This document shows, one piece after another, positions 7,401 to 11,578 of a stretch of DNA of 11,578 nt (the first letter of the stretch is position 1; every line of letters begins with the position of its first letter). A program made the translations under genes and the position numbers. The notes under the pieces are model-generated. The model saw only the letters and a list, made by a program, of their open reading frames with translations, was not told the DNA's origin and made no database searches. Origin of the DNA: Methylibium sp031393925 (GTDB lineage Bacteria > Pseudomonadota > Gammaproteobacteria > Burkholderiales > Burkholderiaceae_C); assembly GCF_031393925.1 (NCBI RefSeq), contig NZ_JANMWL010000219.1, positions 1 through 11,578 on the forward strand, in the 5' to 3' direction.

Positions 7401-7738
7401 TGCGCGGCATCCTGGCGCAGCGCCCGCAGGTTCAGTTGGAGGTGGCCACGACCGGTCTGGACGGGCTGGCCCGGGTACGCACCGCGCCGCCCGACCTGGT
7501 GCTGCTCGACATGAACCTGCCCGACATCGACGGCATGGCGTTGCTGGAGCACCTGCAGGCCGATGAAACCACGGCCGACATCGCCGTGGTGGTGGTGTCG
7601 GCCGACGCGCTGCCCGAGCAGATCGCCGCAGCGCTGGCCGCGGGCGCCTCGCGCTACCTGACCAAGCCAGTGGCCATCGACGAAGTGCTCGCGGTGATCG
7701 ACGAACTGCTGTCGAAGCTGACGACGCGTTTCGGCTAG
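4493..7738 (+). CDS. Hybrid sensor histidine kinase (MASE1-CHASE-PAS-HisKA-HATPase-REC)
   Basis: This 1081-residue membrane protein is a hybrid two-component kinase. Residues ~25-205 are a multi-helix MASE1-like membrane sensor with SPLFPPAGIALAAAL. After a further transmembrane helix (~210-232), residues ~240-440 form a periplasmic CHASE domain (LDALEGMRGVYIASQEV, AQAIGWHERV), closed by a helix at ~509-530. A PAS domain with PAC tail spans ~565-685 (GDVTVSLLRNERGEP, then EDIS). The kinase core has H712 in SHELRTPLNAMLGF, the N box TNLLSNAVKYN (827-837), DSGQGM (866-871) and DGTGIGL (894-900). The C-terminal receiver has E961/D962, phospho-acceptor D1006, S1036 and K1058. All catalytic residues are present. 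No HPt or output domain follows, so the signal must pass to a partner encoded elsewhere, or the receiver may tune the kinase. ATG at 4493 has only a poor ribosome binding site. MASE1 and CHASE ligands are mostly unknown. Confidence 0.93.
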   Translation: MVASHARASTAPSTTDKPEAPAPLAVHAGIALAYAVVGAVALLLTATPGYASPLFPPAGIALAAALVYGRRALPAVALGSLGVQGWLFLQRGHGTANELTALALALAIALGAALQAGFGAWLVRRTVQWPLTLDRPMAVTRLFALGGALACTLNASSSSAALWLTGAVPAGQIATTWWTWWGGDTLGTIIATPVVLTLIGRPREAWRSRRLTVALPLALAMLLLGGAIVQVARWQEQRSEARFERDASHVSRNLELRLNAHLDALEGMRGVYIASQEVDAEQFARASAPWLRKLPGAQAIGWHERVARADLGRFEARVRTQGPSDYRVFDRDAVLTASDTEVIAMRHIQPQRGNEGALGLNALSVDAARRTIARARLVDMPLATTAFRLTQETAQQLGVVVFQAVRRPDAPPETALQGLVFITLRMDDTLAALPQGTHGYLQVCLIDTEAPPSMRRLAGPAACAEEDDGAALSQHVAMPFAGRAWELRIRAPHGVPPVSRGLLASDSGTAWLLAIAGLAATGLLGALLLIVTGRARLTASTMAERTRQLEHEVAERRSTELALRESEQSFRGIFNTVPIGIVYTDLQSRIQHPNAAFCTMTGYSERDLLMRSVIDLTHEEDRAGDLSARADLLEGRRTRYRRRKRYVTRDGSVMWGDVTVSLLRNERGEPHRLVGVLEDISERLHLEQAHTARESAETANQAKSVFLSRMSHELRTPLNAMLGFAQLIDLDQGATLAERHRVWVGQIQQAGWHLLEMINDVLDLSRIESGSLRLAPEPLALEPLITASLALVEPQARAQGVMLTRTRAAHPPVRVLADATRMKQILTNLLSNAVKYNRPGGEVRISTRCMEPVGGSGALLELDVSDSGQGMSAEQLAQLFQPFNRLGRERGAVDGTGIGLVIAKLLAERQGGSLRVASAPGVGSTFTLVVPLTTEPQAPSVHAALEEIDSDYHRRQVLYIEDNEINVEVMRGILAQRPQVQLEVATTGLDGLARVRTAPPDLVLLDMNLPDIDGMALLEHLQADETTADIAVVVVSADALPEQIAAALAAGASRYLTKPVAIDEVLAVIDELLSKLTTRFG

Positions 7739-7746
7739 CGCTGCAG

Positions 7747-7768
7747 GCGCTGCGCGGCACCGCAGCGC
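7747..7768. terminator. Hairpin between two convergent kinase genes
   Basis: GCGCTGCG (7747-7754) and CGCAGCGC (7761-7768) form a perfect 8-bp stem with a 6-base loop, nine bases after the hybrid kinase stop. A second small stem, GCCTTT/AAAGGC with a 3-base loop, lies at 7829-7843, nearer the end of the opposing kinase gene. Neither has a T-run, so both are only candidate transcription-end structures in the 113-bp convergent gap. Confidence 0.35.
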
Positions 7769-7851
7769 AGCGCAGCCCGCTCCTGGCGCACCCTTTTGCG
7801 CTGCCGATGGTTTGACCGCGTGGGCGGCGCCTTTGGAAAAGGCCGACAGGC

Positions 7852-9234
7852 TCACGCGGCGGGAAACGTCACCCGCACGCGCAGCCCGCCGCCGTCTTCG
7901 GCATCGAGCAGCGTCACGCTGGCGCCGTGCGCCAGGGCGATGTCGCGCACGATCGCCAGGCCCAGGCCGCTGCCCGAGCCGGCCGAGCCGGGCAGGCGGT
8001 AAAAGCGCTCGAACACACGCTCGCGCTCGGCGCCGTCGATGCCGGGCCCGTTGTCCTCGACCTCCAGCACGGCCCGCGCGGCGCCCGGGCCGTCGATGAG
8101 CGCGGTGCGCACCGTGATGCGCGCCGGGTGCTCGGCGTCACCGGCGTACTCCAGCGCGTTGTGGACGAGGTTGCCGAGCAGCTCGCCGAGCAGGTGGCGG
8201 CGCCCGCGAAGCCAGGCCGATTCAAGCTGGAAGCCGAGGTCGGCGCCGCGCTCGAGCGCACGCGGCACCCAGTTCTGCGCCGCGTCCTGCGCCACCGCCT
8301 TGAGATCGACCGGCTCGGCGCCGCCCGGTTCGCGGCTGCTGGCCTCGGTGCGGGCCAGCATCAGCAGCTGGTCGGCCAGGCGCGCGACGCGCTGCGCGGA
8401 GCGGTGCATGCGCACCAGGGTGGCGTGGACCGCGGGCGGATGCCCCTCGAGCAGCGCCAGCTCGGACTCGGTGCGCAGCGCGGTGAGCGGTGTGCGCAGC
8501 TGGTGGGCGGCATCGGCGATGAAATGACGCTGGCGGCTGGCATCGACCGCGACGCGCTGCAGCAACTGGTCGATCGCATCGACCAGCGGTTGCACTTCAG
8601 AGGGCATGCGGCCGCGGCGCAGCGGTCGCAGGTCGTCGAGCGAGCGCTCGGCCAGCTGTTCGTTGACGCTGGCGAGCGGGCGCATCGCCACACTCACGAC
8701 CCGCCAGATGGCCAGCGCGAGGAGCAATGCCCCGCCGCCGGCCAGCAACGCGGTGATCCACACCGACGCCAGGCGTGTTTGTTCCCGCTCGCCCATGGTT
8801 TCGGCCACACGCACCTGACAGGCACCTGCGCCGCACTCGACCGCATGAACCGCCATGCGCAGCGGCTGTCCGCCCAGTTGTGTGTCGAGCAGGCGGCGCT
8901 CGCCGCGCTGCAGGCCGATCAACGGCATGGCGAGCGGCGCATCGCCGGCCACCCACTGCCCGTTCGGGCCGAGCACCACGTAGTAAACGGTGTCGCTGCC
9001 AGCGGTGGTGCGCAGCGATCGCTCGGTCTGCTCGCTGAGGTCGAACTGCGGCTCGCCGTCGCGCATGTGCACGAGGTTGCCCAGGGCGAGCGCCCAGTCG
9101 CTGAGCGAGCTGTCGTAGGCGGCGCTGGTGCGCTGCAGCTGGCCCCGCACGTCGAAGAAGAACCTCAGTGGCACCACCAGGGCGATCACCAGGACCACCC
9201 ACAGCATCAGCGTGGCCTTGAGGCTCTTGAGCAT
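7852..9234 (-). CDS. TctE-like sensor histidine kinase
   Basis: This 460-residue inner-membrane kinase has a transmembrane helix at ~7-27, a periplasmic 2CSK_N-type sensor domain (~35-150; DSSLSDWALALGNLV, then DTVYYVVLGPNGQWVAGDAPL), a second helix at ~158-178, a HAMP-like linker (~179-232), and a complete kinase core. H244 sits in ADAAHQLRTPLTAL; the AHQLRTPL form is typical of the TctE group. The ATP site has N359 in GNLVHNALEY, DNGPGID at 394-400 and GSGLGLAI at 421-428. C134 and C139 in the periplasmic part could form a disulfide. TctE proteins sense tricarboxylates or related carboxylates and control TctABC-type uptake, but no transporter is visible here, so the ligand is open. ATG at 9234 overlaps the TGA of the regulator gene by one base (TGATG), which implies translational coupling and a dedicated pair. 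Confidence 0.93.
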   Translation of the reverse strand: MLKSLKATLMLWVVLVIALVVPLRFFFDVRGQLQRTSAAYDSSLSDWALALGNLVHMRDGEPQFDLSEQTERSLRTTAGSDTVYYVVLGPNGQWVAGDAPLAMPLIGLQRGERRLLDTQLGGQPLRMAVHAVECGAGACQVRVAETMGEREQTRLASVWITALLAGGGALLLALAIWRVVSVAMRPLASVNEQLAERSLDDLRPLRRGRMPSEVQPLVDAIDQLLQRVAVDASRQRHFIADAAHQLRTPLTALRTESELALLEGHPPAVHATLVRMHRSAQRVARLADQLLMLARTEASSREPGGAEPVDLKAVAQDAAQNWVPRALERGADLGFQLESAWLRGRRHLLGELLGNLVHNALEYAGDAEHPARITVRTALIDGPGAARAVLEVEDNGPGIDGAERERVFERFYRLPGSAGSGSGLGLAIVRDIALAHGASVTLLDAEDGGGLRVRVTFPAA

Positions 9235-9971
9235 CAAGGCTCGGCGCTGGCAGGCGCCGGAGCTTCTTCGACCAGGTAGCCGAAGCCGCGCACCGCGCGG
9301 ATGCGCAGGCCGGCCGGCTCGATCTTGGGGCGCAAGCGCGACACGTAGACCTCGACGGCGTTCTCCGACAGCGCGTCGTCCCAGCCGCTGATGGCTTGCA
9401 GGATCTGCTCCTTGCCGACGACGTGGCCGACACGTCCGAGCAGGTACTCGAGCACCGCCCATTCGCGCGCCGACAACTCCAGCGCCTGCTCGCCGATCCA
9501 GGCCCGGCGCGCCTCGAGGTCCATTCGCAGCGCGCCCATCGCGAGCACACTGCCCTGGCGGGCCTGGTGGCGGCGCGTGAGCGCGCGCGCGCGTGCAATG
9601 AGTTCGACCAGGGCAAAGGGCTTGACGAGGTAATCGTCGGCGCCGATCTCGAGGCCATGCACGCGGTCTTCGACGGCGTCGCGCGCGGTCAGCACCAGCA
9701 CCGGCAAGGTAGAGCCCTGTTGGCGCACCCGCTTGAGGGTCTCGAAGCCGTCGATGCCGACCAGGCCGATGTCGAGGATCAACAGGTCGTAGGGGTCGGA
9801 CTTGACCGACGCGGCAACCGGCTCGCCACGCGGCGTGTGGTCGACCACCCAGCCTTGCGAGCGCAGCGCACGCGCGGTCGATTCGGCCAGCGCCGGGTCG
9901 TCTTCCACCAGCAGGATGTGCATTGCAGACGGCGTGGGCGTCGACGCGAACGCGCGGGAAGGCGGGGTCAT
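9234..9971 (-). CDS. TctD-like OmpR/PhoB-family response regulator
   Basis: The product has a receiver domain followed by an OmpR-type winged helix. Counting from MHILLVEDD, the acidic pair is in VEDD, the phospho-acceptor is D51 in DLLILDIGL, T79 lies in LTARD, and K101 in LVKPF. The DNA-binding domain follows, with LSAREWAVLEYLLGRVGHVVGKEQI, then the recognition part ENAVEVYVSRLRPKI and the wing RAVRGFGYLV. It is the cognate regulator of the kinase that overlaps its 3' end. I chose ATG at 9971, which has GGTGAG four bases upstream. Family alignment would favour ATG at 9923 (MHILL), which has no ribosome binding site, and a GTG at 9998 is also open, so the start is uncertain by up to 25 codons. 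It lies 123 bp downstream of gcdH on the same strand and could be partly co-transcribed with it. Confidence 0.92.
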   Translation of the reverse strand: MTPPSRAFASTPTPSAMHILLVEDDPALAESTARALRSQGWVVDHTPRGEPVAASVKSDPYDLLILDIGLVGIDGFETLKRVRQQGSTLPVLVLTARDAVEDRVHGLEIGADDYLVKPFALVELIARARALTRRHQARQGSVLAMGALRMDLEARRAWIGEQALELSAREWAVLEYLLGRVGHVVGKEQILQAISGWDDALSENAVEVYVSRLRPKIEPAGLRIRAVRGFGYLVEEAPAPASAEP

Positions 9972-10067
9972 GGGCTCACCAAAGGTGCGTCGATTCACGC
10001 CCGGACTGTAGCGCGCAGCGCGCGCCGCCAGCCCCGTGCGCAGTGCCGCGCGGCGTGCATCCTGCAG

Positions 10068-10083
10068 GGCGTGCCGGCACGCC
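10068..10083. repeat. 16-bp perfect palindrome between gcdH and the regulator gene
   Basis: GGCGTGCCGGCACGCC is perfectly self-complementary. It lies 11 bases past the gcdH stop and upstream of the response regulator start. As RNA it could form a 6-bp stem with a CCGG loop, but no T-run follows on the minus strand. It could be a weak terminator, a processing hairpin, or an operator for the downstream two-component genes. Confidence 0.4.
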
Positions 10084-10094
10084 GAAACCGCAAC

Positions 10095-11270
10095 TCAGCA
10101 AAAGGCCTGGAGGCCGGTCTGCGCGCGCCCGAGGATGAGCGCATGCACGTCGTGCGTGCCTTCATAGGTGTTGACCACCTCCAGGTTGACCAGGTGGCGG
10201 ATCACTCCGTACTCGTCGGAGATGCCGTTGCCGCCGAGCATGTCGCGCGCCACGCGGGCGATGTCGAGCGCCTTGCCACAGGAGTTGCGCTTCATGATCG
10301 AGGTGATCTCGACCGCGGCGCTGCCCTCGTCCTTCATGCGGCCCAGCCGCAGGCAGCCCTGCAGGCCCAGCGTGATCTCGGTCTGCATGTCGGCGAGCTT
10401 CTTTTGCACCAGCTGGTTGGCCGCGAGCGGTCGGCCGAATTGCTTGCGCTCGAGCACGTACTGGCGCGCGCGGTGCCAGCAGTCCTCGGCCGCGCCGAGC
10501 GCGCCCCAGGCAATGCCATAGCGCGCGCTATCGAGGCAGGTGAACGGGCCCTTCAGGCCACGCACCTCGGGGAAGGCGTTCTCTTCGGGCACGAACACCT
10601 TGTCCATCACGATCTCGCCGGTGATGGAAGCGCGCAGCCCGACCTTGCCGTGGATCGTCGGTGCCGACAGACCCTTGGCGCCCTTGTCGAGGATGAAGCC
10701 GCGGATCTGGCCACCATCGTCCTTGGCCCAGACCACGAACACGTCGGCGATCGGCGAGTTGGTGATCCACATCTTGGCGCCGCTGAGCTGGTAGCCGCCG
10801 GCCACGCTCCTGGCGCGCGTGACCATGCTGCCGGGGTCGGAGCCGTGGTCGGGTTCGGTCAGGCCAAAGCAGCCGATCCACTCGCCCGTGGCCAGCCTGG
10901 GCAGGTACTTCTGTTTCTGCGCTTCGGTGCCGAAGACGTCGATCGGCACCATCACCAGCGAACTTTGCACGCTCATCATCGAGCGGTAGCCGGAGTCGAC
11001 GCGCTCGACCTCGCGCGCCACCAGGCCGTAACAGACGTAGTTCAGGCCCGCGCCGCCGTAGGCCTCGGCGATGGTCGAGCCGAGCAGGCCGAGTGCCCCC
11101 ATCTCGCGAAAGATTTCAAGGTCGGTGCTGCCGTTGCGAAACGCCTGCAGCACCCGCGGCGCCAGCTGGCCCTGGCAATACTCGCGCGCGGCGTCACGCA
11201 CCGCGCGCTCGTCGTCGCTGAGCTGCTGCTCGAGCAGCAGCGGGTCGTCCCAGTGGAATGCAGCCGCCAT
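10095..11270 (-). CDS. gcdH: Glutaryl-CoA dehydrogenase
   Basis: This 391-residue flavoprotein belongs to the acyl-CoA dehydrogenase family. It would oxidatively decarboxylate glutaryl-CoA to crotonyl-CoA, a late step in lysine, tryptophan and glutarate breakdown, passing electrons to electron-transferring flavoprotein in the cytoplasm. The subgroup is marked by YGLVAREVERVDSGYRSMMS (81-100), GCFGLTEPDHGSDPGSM (133-149), KMWITNSPIADVFVVWAK (166-183), RASITGEIVMD (213-223) and NTYEGTHDVHALILGR (367-382). E370 is the catalytic base, and R96 sits where the substrate carboxylate is held. All family regions are present and the length is normal. ATG at 11270 has a strong AAGGAGA ribosome binding site and a sigma70-like promoter at 11292-11319. 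It is transcribed away from the CIRCE-controlled gene and precedes the TctD/TctE-like genes on its strand. Confidence 0.96.
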   Translation of the reverse strand: MAAAFHWDDPLLLEQQLSDDERAVRDAAREYCQGQLAPRVLQAFRNGSTDLEIFREMGALGLLGSTIAEAYGGAGLNYVCYGLVAREVERVDSGYRSMMSVQSSLVMVPIDVFGTEAQKQKYLPRLATGEWIGCFGLTEPDHGSDPGSMVTRARSVAGGYQLSGAKMWITNSPIADVFVVWAKDDGGQIRGFILDKGAKGLSAPTIHGKVGLRASITGEIVMDKVFVPEENAFPEVRGLKGPFTCLDSARYGIAWGALGAAEDCWHRARQYVLERKQFGRPLAANQLVQKKLADMQTEITLGLQGCLRLGRMKDEGSAAVEITSIMKRNSCGKALDIARVARDMLGGNGISDEYGVIRHLVNLEVVNTYEGTHDVHALILGRAQTGLQAFC

Positions 11271-11291
11271 GTGTGTCTCCTTGAAGCGTCC

Positions 11292-11319
11292 AGTTTATGG
11301 GCCGAGCGGGCCTCGACAA
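11292..11319 (-). promoter_or_regulatory. Probable gcdH promoter
   Basis: Read on the minus strand, TTGTCG (11314-11319) and TAAACT (11292-11297) form -35 and -10 boxes with a 16-base spacer, each matching four of six consensus positions. The start codon at 11270 lies 22 bases past the -10, leaving a leader of roughly 15 bases that contains the AAGGAGA ribosome binding site. Confidence 0.5.
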
Positions 11320-11461
11320 GAACGCGCCATCGCGCCCCGCGGCGGCCCATCGCCGGGGTCGGTCGCCGCTGCCCTCTGCACGACCGGGCACGTTGCGTGC
11401 TCGGTGCCGTGATGGAAGGTGACGTTTTCAACCCACGAATCGGACACCTTATCTGTACGTT

Positions 11462-11475
11462 AGCGTGCGCACGCT
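11462..11475. repeat. 14-bp perfect palindrome upstream of the CIRCE promoter
   Basis: AGCGTGCGCACGCT is a perfect palindrome located 83 bp upstream of the CIRCE in the divergent region between gcdH and the gene beyond the window. It is followed by a second short stem, CGCTC/GAGCG, and CTGTTTTT ending near 11497. It could be an operator, or a weak terminator-like structure insulating the chaperone promoter. Confidence 0.35.
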
Positions 11476-11544
11476 CTTTCCACGAGCGCTGTTTTTCTTG
11501 AATCTGCACTCATCGAATGTGAGGTTCGTTCATCACAGCCCACT

Positions 11545-11574
11545 TTAGCACTCGAAATGTCCGAGTGCTAAAAT
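11545..11574 (+). promoter_or_regulatory. CIRCE element (HrcA operator) overlapping a -10 box
   Basis: TTAGCACTC (11545-11553), a 9-base spacer, and GAGTGCTAA (11563-11571) match the CIRCE consensus in both arms and in spacing. HrcA binds this element and represses chaperone genes until heat stress. The right arm overlaps TAAAAT (11569-11574), a good -10 box, and TTAGCA in the left arm could act as -35 with an 18-base spacer, so bound HrcA would block polymerase. A CTTGAA at 11497-11502 resembles a sigma32 -35 box but has no convincing partner. The gene it controls starts past the right edge; groES-groEL is the usual target in betaproteobacteria, with dnaK or hrcA as alternatives. Confidence 0.93.
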
Positions 11575-11578
11575 TGCC

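Noticed and set aside
5114..7855. A 913-codon open frame on the minus strand opposite the hybrid kinase
   Set aside because: It is exactly antisense to a kinase with all catalytic motifs intact. Its translation is dominated by Arg, His, Gln, Ala and Val with no domain, as expected from third-position GC bias in the real gene.
7927..9279. A 450-codon plus-strand frame opposite the TctE-like kinase
   Set aside because: It is antisense to a clear kinase and has biased composition (rich in Gln, Arg, His, Ala) without recognisable domains.
4493..9971. The hybrid kinase and the TctD-like regulator considered as one phosphorelay
   Set aside because: The regulator already overlaps its own kinase gene by one base and lies on the opposite strand from the hybrid kinase; adjacency alone does not support a link.
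9396..11501. A 701-codon plus-strand frame across the regulator and gcdH
   Set aside because: It spans two well-identified genes on the opposite strand plus intergenic DNA and shows no motif; it is a composition shadow.
11412..11501. A 29-codon plus-strand ORF ahead of CIRCE, considered as a leader peptide
   Set aside because: No ribosome binding site, no regulatory codon run, and it ends upstream of the CIRCE promoter, so it would not be on the chaperone transcript.

Overview
The window is about 11.6 kb of very GC-rich DNA from a proteobacterium, most likely a Burkholderiales betaproteobacterium of the Rubrivivax/Leptothrix/Methylibium/Comamonadaceae type. I infer this from the strong G/C bias at third codon positions, the TAAAAT-type -10 boxes, a TctD/TctE-type two-component pair, a DUF4148-type relic, and a CIRCE operator placed as in front of betaproteobacterial groESL. 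I could run no database search, so the taxonomic call is an inference.

Left part (1-2372). The window opens in the last 57 codons of a probable SufR/ArsR-like regulator. Facing it is a family-4 glycosyltransferase cut off after its N-terminal domain; its last ~18 codons and the palindrome just past its stop look like the end of a lost insertion sequence. After about 400 bp without a recognisable gene come an intact GFA/CENP-V zinc protein (+) and an exported M48 metalloprotease (-), which converge.

Middle part (2373-4492). A divergent intergenic region with a good -10 box leads into ychF, a complete housekeeping ATPase. Downstream is a small scarred accessory patch. A 20-bp perfect palindrome lies in the promoter of a Phd/YefM-type antitoxin gene with no toxin. 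The 3' end of that gene is antisense to the remains of a DUF4148-type exported-protein gene, as if a deletion had joined the two genes tail to tail.

Right part (4493-11578). A 1081-residue hybrid histidine kinase (MASE1, CHASE, PAS, HisKA, HATPase, REC) converges on an overlapping response regulator/sensor kinase pair of the TctD/TctE type. Upstream of that pair, on the same strand, is glutaryl-CoA dehydrogenase (gcdH), with its own promoter and a strong ribosome binding site. The window ends on a perfect CIRCE (HrcA operator) overlapping a -10 box that reads out of the window. The gene just beyond the edge is therefore probably groES or another HrcA-controlled chaperone gene.

I do not see a clearly undescribed multi-gene system. 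The best leads are the antitoxin/DUF4148 tail-to-tail scar with its palindromic operator, the glycosyltransferase/IS junction, and the orphan MASE1-CHASE hybrid kinase.
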